Positions 1 to 8,628 of a stretch of DNA of 64,000 nucleotides are shown piece by piece. The position numbers and the translations under genes were made by a program. The DNA is from Bifidobacterium callimiconis (GTDB lineage: Bacteria; Actinomycetota; Actinomycetes; Actinomycetales; Bifidobacteriaceae): contig NZ_QXGJ01000013.1 of assembly GCF_003952005.1 (NCBI RefSeq), positions 1 to 64,000 of the forward strand. Reading direction: 5' to 3'. Within the stretch, counting starts at the first letter, position 1; each line of letters opens with the position of its first letter. A model generated the notes under the pieces. The model did no database searches and was not told the origin of the DNA. It saw only the letters and a program-made list of their open reading frames with translations.

Positions 1-288
1 CCCCCACCCCCACCCCGACACCGTCGTCGGGAAATCATCCCGGGGAACTATGGGGGTGTCGTGTCGAATCGCGATACGCTGAAAACAGTGTCGTCATGCT
101 GCGCGAAATCGTCCGACTCACTCGCCTTGCCGTATCTGACACGGCAGGGGTTGAACTTCGGAGGAGCCCATACGATCCTTGATCGTGCAGCGGCGATCGG
201 CGATGGCTGAACGCCGTCGAGGAAGAGACGATCCGTCGACCGCCATCAACGCCAAGGTGCGTACGGTCGGTGGCAAAGGAGGTGAGCC
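1..288. other. Upstream region without a recognised gene
   Basis: The window opens in a C-rich tract followed by sequence in which I see no convincing coding frame. The open frames here are shadows with poor codon use. It should contain the promoter of the ABC exporter gene that starts at 289, but I could not pick a convincing -35/-10 pair. The only clear signal is the strong AAAGGAGGTGAG ribosome binding site at its end. Confidence 0.4.
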
Positions 289-1002
289 ATGGGCGGATCC
301 GATCACGGACCATCCCGACCCATCATCGAAGTGCGGAACCTGCGCAAGGAATATCCGGTCGGCGACGAGGTCGTCGTGGCGCTCGAACGCGTGAATCTGC
401 GCATACCCAAAGGACAGATCTGCTGCATCTTCGGCGAATCCGGATCCGGCAAAAGCACGCTGCTCAACCAGCTCGCCGGCATGGAGAAACCCACGCGCGG
501 CGGCGTGATGATCGGCGGAGTGCCCATCTCCAAACTCGAGGAGCACGAACTGGCCGAATTCCGCCAGAAGCATCTCGGATTCGTGTTCCAGTCCTACAAT
601 CTGCTGCCCAACCTCACCGCCGTGGAGAACGTGGCCATGCCGCTCATGTTCCGCGGAGTCCCCAAGGCGCAGCGCGAGGCCGCGGCCCGGGCCATGCTCA
701 AACGCGTCGGCCTCGAACGCCGCATGAAGCACTTCCCGTACCAGATGTCGGGCGGACAGCAGCAGCGCGTAGGCATCGCCCGCGCGTTCGTGGCCAAGCC
801 GCAGGTGGTGTTTGCCGACGAGCCGACCGGCAACCTCGATTCCAAAACCAAAACCGACGTAATGGAGATGATGTGCTCGTTCGCGCGACGGCTCGACCAG
901 ACGATCGTGCTGGTTTCGCACGACGGCAACATGGCCTCCTACGCCGACCGCATCGTCACCCTGCTCGACGGTCGCATCATCGCCGACACCATGAACGCCT
1001 GA
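289..1002 (+). CDS. ABC transporter ATP-binding protein (MacB/LolD-type)
   Basis: This is the 237-aa nucleotide-binding subunit of a MacB/FtsX-type exporter and acts at the inner face of the membrane. It has Walker A GESGSGKST (about residues 49-57), a Q-loop around QSYNLLPNLT, the signature MSGGQQQRVGIARAF (about 153-167), Walker B VVFADEPTGNLDS and the switch histidine in LVSHD. The GNLDS and PNLTAVENV patterns are typical of the LolD/MacB subfamily. The start is fixed by a near-perfect AAAGGAGGTGAG site. It is the first gene of a three-gene set with a membrane-anchored Ig-like protein and an FtsX-type permease. The substrate is unknown; family members export peptides, lipoproteins or antibiotics. 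Confidence 0.93.
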   Translation: MGGSDHGPSRPIIEVRNLRKEYPVGDEVVVALERVNLRIPKGQICCIFGESGSGKSTLLNQLAGMEKPTRGGVMIGGVPISKLEEHELAEFRQKHLGFVFQSYNLLPNLTAVENVAMPLMFRGVPKAQREAAARAMLKRVGLERRMKHFPYQMSGGQQQRVGIARAFVAKPQVVFADEPTGNLDSKTKTDVMEMMCSFARRLDQTIVLVSHDGNMASYADRIVTLLDGRIIADTMNA

Positions 1003-1412
1003 ACCAACTCCGCCCACCCCTGACGCACGATGAAAACCGCACGATGAAACCGGCAGCCGCGGGAAGCCTGAATCGTCTCACATCGGCTTCCCCTTGAGGG
1101 GAAGCTGGCAGCCGCAGGCTGACTGATGAGGTGAAAACAGAACACAGCCGCCGAAGGCGACCCAATCCACCATCCGGTAAACGGCGAAGCGGAATCAGCC
1201 GATGACGGGTACATGCACGTTGCGACTGGTCGCGGCGTCACCTCATCCGTCGGCTTTGCCGACACCTTCCCCTCAAGGGGAAGGAAATGGTTCATACTGC
1301 GCTTCGCGTCAGGCGTGTTCTTCAAACCTTCCCCTCAGGGGGAAGGAGGGAGAGAGGCCGGCCGAACTTGACATCGTACTTGACAACAACGGAACTAGAA
1401 GAAGGAAACCCT
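1003..1412. repeat. Intergenic cluster of type A hairpin repeats
   Basis: Between the ATPase gene and the next gene lie three copies or fragments of a short repeat at about 1086-1133, 1237-1284 and 1327-1346. Each has the palindrome CCTTCCCCTNAGGGGAAGG. The fuller copies add a small variable hairpin (for example TCGGCTTTGCCGA) and the flank CCTCATCNGTC or its complement. The same unit recurs near 4.4-4.7, 8.0 and 34.1 kb. Copies occur in both orientations and would fold in RNA. They may weaken transcription between the exporter genes. Confidence 0.75.
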
Positions 1413-2711
1413 ATGAACGTCATATCCACCAGCCAGGCATCGGCCGCGGCAACGCCGGTGCGCCGACTGCTCGGCATGCTGCTTGCGGTCATGATGAGCC
1501 TGATGCTCGGACTGGCCGTCAGCGCGCCTCCCGCGCTCGCCGACGACAACACCGGCGCATCCGCCGCGAACGGCACCGTCGCGACCGCCACGGACAACGG
1601 CTCCGGTTCCACGCAGACCGTGATCGCCGGACCCGTGCCGAACATCATCGTCACCGGCTACACGTACGGCGGCAACACCGTGGCCGCGGGCGCCACGTTC
1701 CCGCTCAACTTCACGTTCCAGAACAAGGGCAAGGTACGCGTGGAGAACATGGTCGTCACCGTGGACGGAGGCGAGAACTTCACCATCGCCGGCGGCACGA
1801 ACACGTTCTACTTCGACCGTCTGTCCGCGGGCGGCAGCCTGAGCCAGGAGGTGCAGATGCAGGCGGTGACCGGCGCCAAAAGCGGCGCACAGGGCATCAC
1901 CGTGAGCTTCCGCTACGAGTACGTGGATCAGGACCAGCGCGGCTCGAACAACACCGACATCAAACTGTCCGTGCCGGTGAGTCAGCCCGACCGCTTCCAG
2001 GTGAACGACCCGCAGATCCCCGAGACCGTCAACTCGGGTGAGGAGACCACCGTCACCATGGAATACGTGAACAAGGGCAAGGGCGACATCGCCAACGTGG
2101 AGGCCACGGTGGATGGCGACGGCATTGAGGCGGTGACTAAGACCCAGTATCTCGGCAACGTGGCGTCCGGCGCGTCCGGTTCGATCGGATTCGCGTTCAC
2201 GCCCACCACCACGGGCGAGGTGAACGCCAAGTTCACCGTCACCTACGAGGATTCCGACGGCCATCCGCAGACCAAGGAGTTCCCGGTCACGCTCAACGTG
2301 CAGGAGCCGCCGACCCCGGTCGAGTCCGACGCAGCCGCCGACGCGACCGTGCAGGAGCAGCAGGGCGTGCCGTGGTGGGCGTACGCCATCGTCGCAGTCG
2401 CTGTGGTGCTGCTGATCGTCGTGATCGTGGTGGTGCGTCGCAGGAGGAAGCGCAAGAAGAAGGCCAGCGTCGACGAGGCTTGGGATGACTGGGAGAAGGG
2501 CGCCGACAGCACCTCGGCCACCGGAGAGTCCACCGCCGGCGCGGGTGCGGGCACGGCAGCCGCGGACGGCGCCGCCACCACGGTCATCACGCCCAACGAC
2601 GACACGATGGACATGCCTGCCGTCGCATCCGTCTCCGACATGCCCGGCACCGGTCTGTCCGGTACGAGCGCGCACGACGCACCGAACGGCGCCCGCCGTC
2701 GCGGCCGCTAG
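1413..2711 (+). CDS. Secreted, membrane-anchored CARDB/Ig-like accessory protein of the ABC exporter
   Basis: This is a 432-aa protein with a signal peptide (RR near residue 17, hydrophobic core 19-36, likely cut after ALA at 43). Two or three extracellular beta-sandwich repeats follow, of the CARDB/COG1361 type (for example PLNFTFQNKGKVRVENM and VTMEYVNKGKGDIANVEAT). One membrane helix (about 322-344) is followed by RRRRKRKKK and an acidic, Ala/Gly/Thr-rich cytoplasmic tail of about 80 residues. I chose the ATG at 1413, after GAAGGAAACC, because it begins directly with the signal peptide; an upstream in-frame start would put repeat DNA into the protein. It sits between ATPase and permease genes, where MacA-like adaptors lie in Gram-negatives, so I infer a partner role in export or cargo contact. 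Confidence 0.8.
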   Translation: MNVISTSQASAAATPVRRLLGMLLAVMMSLMLGLAVSAPPALADDNTGASAANGTVATATDNGSGSTQTVIAGPVPNIIVTGYTYGGNTVAAGATFPLNFTFQNKGKVRVENMVVTVDGGENFTIAGGTNTFYFDRLSAGGSLSQEVQMQAVTGAKSGAQGITVSFRYEYVDQDQRGSNNTDIKLSVPVSQPDRFQVNDPQIPETVNSGEETTVTMEYVNKGKGDIANVEATVDGDGIEAVTKTQYLGNVASGASGSIGFAFTPTTTGEVNAKFTVTYEDSDGHPQTKEFPVTLNVQEPPTPVESDAAADATVQEQQGVPWWAYAIVAVAVVLLIVVIVVVRRRRKRKKKASVDEAWDDWEKGADSTSATGESTAGAGAGTAAADGAATTVITPNDDTMDMPAVASVSDMPGTGLSGTSAHDAPNGARRRGR

Positions 2712-2723
2712 ACGGGACCTGCC

Positions 2724-4244
2724 ATGCGTTTCGACGATATCCTGCGCCTGTGCGCGCAGAACATGTTCCGACGCAAATCGCGAACGATCCTCACCGTGCT
2801 CGGCGTGATCGTCGGCTGCTGTTCGATCGTGCTGATGATCTCGCTCGGCGCGGGCGTGAGCGAGCAGAACCAAGCCATGCTCAAGCAGATGGGCGATCTC
2901 AACGTCATCACCGTGTACAAGCCCGGCTCCGGTTACGGCACCGCGTCGAGCACGTCCACGAGCTCGTCCGGCACCGGGGCGGACGGCGAGGTGAAGCTCG
3001 ACGACGACGCCATCGCGTCGATGAAGGAGATTCCCGGCGTGGTGGGCGCCACCGGGCAGATGACGATCGACTATCCGCTGACGGTCAGCACCGACAATGG
3101 GCGCTACTACACGACCTACGTCATGATCGACGCGATCGACATGTCCGAATTCTCGACACTGGGATTGGAACTCACACAGGGCGAGGCACCCAAACGCGCC
3201 GACGAAGTGCTCGTCGGACAGTACTTCGCCTACCAGTTCATGGACAAGTACCGGCCCGAAGGCAGCAACATGCGCAATCAGCCGTACGACGCCGGCGACG
3301 GTCAGGTGACGCAGTGCGACAACACCGGCAACTGCGAGACCGTGCCCGCGGACGAGGCACAGAAGCCGTTCTTCGACCCGGTCACGTCCACGATCACCGT
3401 CACGTTCGGCTCACAGGACGGTTCGTCTTCGGGAGTCGTCGGTTCGGCGTCCGGCACGACGGGCACGACCGACGGCACGAGTACCGGCGACGGCTCGTCC
3501 GGTTCGGGGTCGTCCTCGGCGAACACGTTCAAGTTCAAGCCGACCGGCATCCTCAAGGAGGACTACAACAAGGGGCAGGCCACGTCCACCGGCATGCTGC
3601 TGGACATCACGCAGGTCAGGGCCATGCTCGCCAAGCTCGACAAGTCGACGGCGCTGAAGGGCACGTCGTACAACCAGGCGATGGTCAAGGTGAGCGACAT
3701 CTCGCAGGTGCCGGACGTGGAGCAGCAGATCCGTGACATGGGATTCGGCACCACGTCGTACGAGCAGATGCGCAAGGATCTGGAGCAGCAGTCGCGGTTC
3801 ATCCAGCTCATGCTCGGCGGCATCGGCGCGGTGTCGCTGCTCGTGGCGGCGATCGGCATCACGAACACGATGGTCATGTCCGTGACCGAACGCACGCGCG
3901 AGATCGGCATCATGAAGGCGCTCGGTTGCTACGTGCGCGACATCCGCATGATGTTCCTCGGCGAGGCCGGCGCGATCGGATTCATGGGAGGTGTGATCGG
4001 CTGCATACTGAGCGGCGTGATTTCGCTGGGCCTCAATCTGCTCGTGCTCGGCGGATTCAGTTGGGAGCATGTGCGGCAGGCGATCATGGGCGGCGACGAC
4101 GTGACCAGACTGTCGGTGATCCCGCCGTGGCTGTTCGTGTTCGCGATCCTGTTCTCCATGGCGATCGGTCTGATCTCCGGCTTCGGCCCGTCCAACAAGG
4201 CCGTGAAGATTCCCGCCCTCGACGCGATCAAGAACGAGCAGTAG
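2724..4244 (+). CDS. ABC transporter permease, FtsX/MacB family
   Basis: This is a 506-aa permease with the MacB layout. An N-terminal cytoplasmic start (RKSRTILTVLGVIVGCCSIV) leads into helix 1. A large extracellular domain follows, carrying a Ser/Gly/Thr-rich low-complexity stretch (about 230-267). Three C-terminal helices come after it, with the conserved FtsX segment NTMVMSVTERTREIGIMKALGC and a final AIGLISGFGPSNKAVKIPALDAIK. It starts 12 nt after the CARDB-type gene, so the two are co-transcribed. It pairs with the ATPase at 289. The disordered linker in the periplasm-facing domain is unusual in length for this family. Confidence 0.92.
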   Translation: MRFDDILRLCAQNMFRRKSRTILTVLGVIVGCCSIVLMISLGAGVSEQNQAMLKQMGDLNVITVYKPGSGYGTASSTSTSSSGTGADGEVKLDDDAIASMKEIPGVVGATGQMTIDYPLTVSTDNGRYYTTYVMIDAIDMSEFSTLGLELTQGEAPKRADEVLVGQYFAYQFMDKYRPEGSNMRNQPYDAGDGQVTQCDNTGNCETVPADEAQKPFFDPVTSTITVTFGSQDGSSSGVVGSASGTTGTTDGTSTGDGSSGSGSSSANTFKFKPTGILKEDYNKGQATSTGMLLDITQVRAMLAKLDKSTALKGTSYNQAMVKVSDISQVPDVEQQIRDMGFGTTSYEQMRKDLEQQSRFIQLMLGGIGAVSLLVAAIGITNTMVMSVTERTREIGIMKALGCYVRDIRMMFLGEAGAIGFMGGVIGCILSGVISLGLNLLVLGGFSWEHVRQAIMGGDDVTRLSVIPPWLFVFAILFSMAIGLISGFGPSNKAVKIPALDAIKNEQ

Positions 4245-4824
4245 GTGCGTGGGAGCGGTTTGTGGAATTGGTGTGTTGGATCGGCCGATGGGGTCGGTGT
4301 TCGGTATCGACCTGTTGGATCGGCTGGTGGGATTGGTGTGGGGGAGCGGCTGGTGGAATCGACCTGCGGTCGATATTTCGTTGATGCGGCTTCGCCGCGT
4401 CACCTCATCCGTCCGGCTAGCGCCGGCCACCTTCCCCTCAAGGGGAAGGCGGGTGAACCCCGTGAGCCGTACTCGGAAAAGCACAAGCTAATCCATATTC
4501 CAGTAAGCGCAAAATGCAAACCAGCCCTTCCTTCCCCTTGAGGGGAAGGTGTCGGCGCAGCTGACGGATGAGGTGACGCCGTTGAGAGGAAGGCGGATAA
4601 ACCCTGTTTGTCGTACAGGGGTAAGTTTGTCTGCGTTGTGGCGAGAACGGAATACAGACAAACCCCTCCTTCCCCTTGAGGGGAAGGTGTCGGCGCCAGC
4701 CGACGGATGAGGTGATGCGGCAAAGCCGCAACAATGCAGTATCGGTCGTAGACCGATACCACTCCTATGAGCGGCCGTCCATCTCTGTTTTTACTAGTTA
4801 TGCCGAACCTCCGGAAAGCATCTC
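4245..4824. repeat. Repeat-rich intergenic region with type A hairpins
   Basis: The region first holds about 110 nt of G/T-rich degenerate repeats (GGATCGGC, GGTGGGATTGGTGTG, ATCGACCTG variants, 4250-4375). Three type A repeat units follow at about 4405-4452, 4533-4576 and 4670-4718. They have the CCTTCCCCTNAGGGGAAGG core, a variable GTCGGCGNAGNCGAC hairpin and a GATGAGGTGA flank. It separates two convergent genes (permease and DXS-like), so these hairpins may serve as terminators. No gene was seen. Confidence 0.75.
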
Positions 4825-6756
4825 TCACAGCGCCGCGAGCGCGCGTTCGGCGATGTGCTTCGGCGTCAGTCCGTAGCGTTCGCGCAGCGCGGGCAGTGGC
4901 ACGCGGTCGGTGACCTCCTTGCGCGCACCGAAGTTGAGCACGCGCATCGGAGTGGTCGGGGTCGCCGACTGAGACGGGGTCGCCGACTGAGACGTCGAAG
5001 CCGTCTGGCCAACCCGGCCGTAGTACGAGGCGATCTTCTCGCCCCAGCCGCCTTCAAGCTGACCGTCTTCGATGGTCACGGCCACCGTGTGATCGGCGCG
5101 CAGCGCGTCGAGCGTGACGACGTCGATCGTGGAGAACTGATGCGGGTCGATCACCGTGGCTGTAACGCCATGCGCGTCGAGCTCGCGGGCGGTGGCCTCC
5201 GCGGTCGGGTAGGCGTCGCCGAGGCCGATCAGCGCGATCCGCGACCCCGAACGCGTGACGGTGTAATGAGCCCACGGGTTGCCGGCGGTCGGCGTGACGG
5301 TGATGTCGTGTTCATCATGAGCGCCAACACCGTCGGCACTAGCGGCACTGTCGATGCCAACACTGCCATCGCCGATTGTCGCGCCGATTGTCGTCGTCTC
5401 GTCGAACGCCGGATATCCGCCCGACCGTTCGGCGGCAAGTATGTCGTTGCCGGGCATGCGGATCGCCACGGGGCGTGCGGCCGGTCCGGTCGACCAGGCG
5501 AGCATGTCGAGCAGTTCGCGACCGCTCGTCGGTGCCAGGCAGGTCAGGCCGGGCACGTTGCCGAACATCATGATGTCGCCCGCACCGGAATGCGTGTTGT
5601 CGGTGCCGGAGATGCCGCCGCCGAAGATCAGCAGCGTGCCGGGCGCTTGGTTGAGCGCGAACTCCTGATGGATCTGGTCGTACGCGCGCTGGAAGAACGT
5701 GGCGCTCGTGGCGAGCACCGGCGTGCCGCCCGCCCGCGCGACGCCCGCGGCGAACGCGACGGCGTGCTCCTCGGTGATGCCCGTGTCAAGATAGTGCGTT
5801 CCGGCCGCGGCGCGCCATTCGCGGGTGATGCCGTTCGAGCCGGGCGTGGCGGGGGAGATGACCAGCAGACCGGGCTCACGGTCGAATCGTGCGGCCAGCG
5901 CGTCCATGGCCATCATGCCGTACGTCTTGCGTGCATTAAGGGGGGATCCCGCCGCGGAATCGGGGTTATGCCAGTGGTTGCTCTCCACCGACCCCTCCTC
6001 GCTGCCGAGTCCCTTGCCCTTGAGCGTGTGAATGTGCACCACGATCGGATGGTCGATGTCCTTTACGTCGGCGAACGCGCGGACCAGCGTGGCCACGTCG
6101 TTGCCGTCCTCCACGTACCGATAGTCAAGTCCCATCGAACGGAACAGATTGCGCTGCGCACGGCCCTTCGACACGCGCAGTTCCGCCAGATCGTCGTACA
6201 TGCCGCCATGATCCTCGGCGATCGACATCTCGTTGTCGTTGAGCACAATGATCAGATTGGAACGCAGTTCGCCGGCCTCGTTCAGTCCTTCGAACGCCAC
6301 CGCGCTGCTGAGCGCGCCGTCGCCGATCAGCGCGATCACGTTGCCGTCGCCGCCCATGAGATCGCGCGCCTTCGCCATGCCGCACGCCAGCGAGATCGAC
6401 GTGCCCGTATGGCCCAAAACGAACGGATCGTGCGCGCTTTCCAACGGATTCGTAAACCCGGTCACATCGCCGAACTTCGACGGATCGGTGAATGCCTCAC
6501 GGCGTCCGGTAAGCATCTTGTGCACATAACTCTGGTGGGAGACGTCGAAAATGATGCGGTCGCGCGGCGAATCGAACACGTAGTGCAGGGCGATCGTGGC
6601 TTCCACCAAGCCAAGATTCGAACCGATGTGCCCGCCATGGGCGTGCGAATACGTGAGGAGCGCGCGGCGGATCTCGTCCGCCAGATCAGGCAGCTGATCC
6701 ACGGCAAGATGCTTCAGATCGCTCGGACCGTTGATCCCCGCCAGAAAATCGCTCAT
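4825..6756 (-). CDS. dxs: 1-deoxy-D-xylulose-5-phosphate synthase-like thiamine enzyme
   Basis: This 643-aa protein matches DXS over its length. The N-terminal half has GGHIGSNLGLVE, DVSHQSYVHKMLTGRRE, the ThDP/Mg motif GDGALSS...LNDNEMSI, and a transketolase-like GHTGTSIS. The C-terminal half has DTGITEEHAVAFAAG with the catalytic Glu and FFQRAYDQ. It is divergent: the usual DRAG.VG.DG.TH.G segment reads FGGGISGTDNTHSG, and the usual IYSTF reads TSATF. There are Ser/Ala/Thr-rich insertions, one coded by an exact 18-nt tandem repeat (4957-4992). I chose the ATG at 6756 because AAGGAG lies just upstream. The family condenses pyruvate and glyceraldehyde-3-phosphate to start MEP isoprenoid and thiamine/pyridoxal synthesis. 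A related activity cannot be excluded. Confidence 0.8.
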   Translation of the reverse strand: MSDFLAGINGPSDLKHLAVDQLPDLADEIRRALLTYSHAHGGHIGSNLGLVEATIALHYVFDSPRDRIIFDVSHQSYVHKMLTGRREAFTDPSKFGDVTGFTNPLESAHDPFVLGHTGTSISLACGMAKARDLMGGDGNVIALIGDGALSSAVAFEGLNEAGELRSNLIIVLNDNEMSIAEDHGGMYDDLAELRVSKGRAQRNLFRSMGLDYRYVEDGNDVATLVRAFADVKDIDHPIVVHIHTLKGKGLGSEEGSVESNHWHNPDSAAGSPLNARKTYGMMAMDALAARFDREPGLLVISPATPGSNGITREWRAAAGTHYLDTGITEEHAVAFAAGVARAGGTPVLATSATFFQRAYDQIHQEFALNQAPGTLLIFGGGISGTDNTHSGAGDIMMFGNVPGLTCLAPTSGRELLDMLAWSTGPAARPVAIRMPGNDILAAERSGGYPAFDETTTIGATIGDGSVGIDSAASADGVGAHDEHDITVTPTAGNPWAHYTVTRSGSRIALIGLGDAYPTAEATARELDAHGVTATVIDPHQFSTIDVVTLDALRADHTVAVTIEDGQLEGGWGEKIASYYGRVGQTASTSQSATPSQSATPTTPMRVLNFGARKEVTDRVPLPALRERYGLTPKHIAERALAAL

Positions 6757-6981
6757 CCCTGCTCCTTCGCTGCTCGCGCGTCGCTCGTCTTCCAAAGGCG
6801 AAAGCATAGCCGAAACCATGCGACCGATGCATCCACTTCGTACGATACCCCCAACATCTCCGTATCACGGGTGTTTCCGGTCATGGGCGTTTGCGGGGCG
6901 CGCATGGGCGTGTCTGGCACGGTTTGCCGTGGGCCGGCGTCACAATGAATACGACGACATGCCGAGCGAAAGGGAATGCCA

Positions 6982-7971
6982 ATGAAGGCCGTATACGCGA
7001 ACGATGTGAACTACGACGATCCGCTGTCCGTACTGGAAGTGGGGGAGAGGCCCGAGCCGACGCCCCGCGAATACTGGTCCACGATCAGCGTGAAATCCGC
7101 CACCGTGAACCACCACGACCTGTGGTCGCTGCAGGGCGTGGGACTGTCCGCCGCGCAGACGCCGATGATCCTCGGCACCGACGCCGCCGGCATCCTCGAC
7201 GACGACATCCCCGTGCGTAAGGGACTCAAGGCCGGCAGCGAAGTCGTGCTGTACACGTTCGTCGGCACCGACGGCAACGGCGTGGCACCGGGCGAGCGCC
7301 GCACCATCCTGTCCGAAAAATACGCCGGCACGCTCGCCGAGAAGACCCAGGTGCCCAGCGCCAACGTGTTCGCCAAGCCCACGAACCTCAGCTTCGACGA
7401 GGCCGCGGCGCTCGGCACCAGCTGGCTGACCGCCTACTCGCTCGTATTCAGCGCCGCCGGCGTGAAGCCCGGCGACACGATCCTCGTGCAGGGCGCGGGC
7501 GGCGGCGTGTCCACCGCGGCCATCCAGCTCGCCCATGCGGCTGGACTCGAAGTGTTCGTCACCTCCCGCAGCGAAGCTAAGCGCGACCGTGCCGTCGCCC
7601 TGGGTGCCGACGCCGCATTCGAACCGGGCGTCCGACTGCCGCGCAAGGTGGACGCCGTGATCGAATCCGTGGGCGCGGCCACCTGGTCGCACTCCGTCAA
7701 GTCCGTGCGCCCCGGCGGCACGATCGCCGTCTGCGGCGCTACCACCGGCGACCAGCCCGGCGCCGAACTGACCCGCGTGTTCTTCCAGGACATTCGCGTG
7801 CAGGGCGTGACCATGGGATCGCGCGACGACTTCGCTCGACTGCTGCGCTTCGTCGAGCACGCCGACATCCACCCCGTCATCGACTCCACGTACGCGCTCG
7901 CCGACGCTCCCGCCGCCTTCCGCAAGGTTCTCGACGGCGACGTCTTCGGCAAGGTTGTGCTGCGCGTGTGA
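6982..7971 (+). CDS. Medium-chain reductase, quinone oxidoreductase-like
   Basis: This 329-aa member of the zinc-independent MDR/quinone oxidoreductase group has an N-terminal GroES-like domain (MKAVYAND..., LGTDAAG) and a Rossmann domain with ILVQGAGGGVSTAAIQLAHAAG for NAD(P)H. I see no structural-zinc cysteine cluster. Family members reduce quinones or alpha,beta-unsaturated carbonyls. The chosen start at 6982 has GAAAGGGA at normal spacing; an ATG two codons earlier is the alternative. It is transcribed alone, divergent from the DXS-like gene. The substrate cannot be told from the sequence. Confidence 0.85.
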   Translation: MKAVYANDVNYDDPLSVLEVGERPEPTPREYWSTISVKSATVNHHDLWSLQGVGLSAAQTPMILGTDAAGILDDDIPVRKGLKAGSEVVLYTFVGTDGNGVAPGERRTILSEKYAGTLAEKTQVPSANVFAKPTNLSFDEAAALGTSWLTAYSLVFSAAGVKPGDTILVQGAGGGVSTAAIQLAHAAGLEVFVTSRSEAKRDRAVALGADAAFEPGVRLPRKVDAVIESVGAATWSHSVKSVRPGGTIAVCGATTGDQPGAELTRVFFQDIRVQGVTMGSRDDFARLLRFVEHADIHPVIDSTYALADAPAAFRKVLDGDVFGKVVLRV

Positions 7972-8628
7972 GCGTGAGCGTGCGGGCGGCGGCATCGCCT
8001 TGCGGCGATACGGTGGTTGTTTTCACTGCGTGAAAACGGGTCACCTCATCAGTCTCGCTTCGCTCGACAGCTTCCCCTTGAGGGGAAGGTGTCGGCGTAG
8101 CCGACGGATGAGGTGATCCTCCCTACGCAGCAAGCACACGTTTGCACAGCGAATACACGGCGCCGCATCGTCGCCCCGTCCGCTGCCGGACCTGCTGTTC
8201 GTGCCTGCTGCCGGCGTTCGTCGCCCGCGTTCGCTGCCGAATCTGTCGCCGCGTCTACCACCCGCGTCCGCCTCTGCGAACCGCTCTTCATGGCCGGATG
8301 ACCCGTCATCGGACCGTCGATTACGAATATTTGATCGGTTTCCACAAACGGCGTTTATACCGATCCGGGAGGAAGTCGGGAAATCCTTGCAATCGCAACG
8401 GTCATCCATGCAACGTCCAGCGAACTTTCCGGTATCTTCCCGCGACATCCCGCGCGTGCGGCTGGAAACCGGGGACGAAGTTCACTACGATCGCAATCAG
8501 CAAACGTGTGTGAAACAAGCTGGACGACGCCTGTATGGCAGGCGACGGCATGACGGGCGATGCCGGATCATGCCAAGCGAAGGCCAGCGATGGACGTCGG
8601 TAATGACGGAATGGAAGGGGAACTCCCG
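7972..8628. repeat. Intergenic region with a tail-to-tail double type A repeat
   Basis: A complete double unit lies at 8041-8116. It starts with TCACCTCATCAGTC, has a TCTCGCTTCGCTCGA hairpin, the central CTTCCCCTTGAGGGGAAG palindrome, a GTCGGCGTAGCCGAC hairpin and ends GATGAGGTGA. The whole therefore folds into three adjacent stems and is nearly symmetric. Positions 8117-8628 show no gene I can support, and should hold the promoter of the MetN-like gene. Confidence 0.75.

Noticed and set aside
118..1017. Long minus-strand open frame opposite the ABC ATPase gene
   Set aside because: It mirrors a clear ABC ATPase on the plus strand. High-GC DNA keeps the antisense frame open, and the product is His/Gly/Arg-rich without domains.
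4855..6948. 697-aa plus-strand frame opposite the DXS-like gene
   Set aside because: Antisense shadow. The minus strand carries intact thiamine-enzyme motifs and a proper ribosome binding site.
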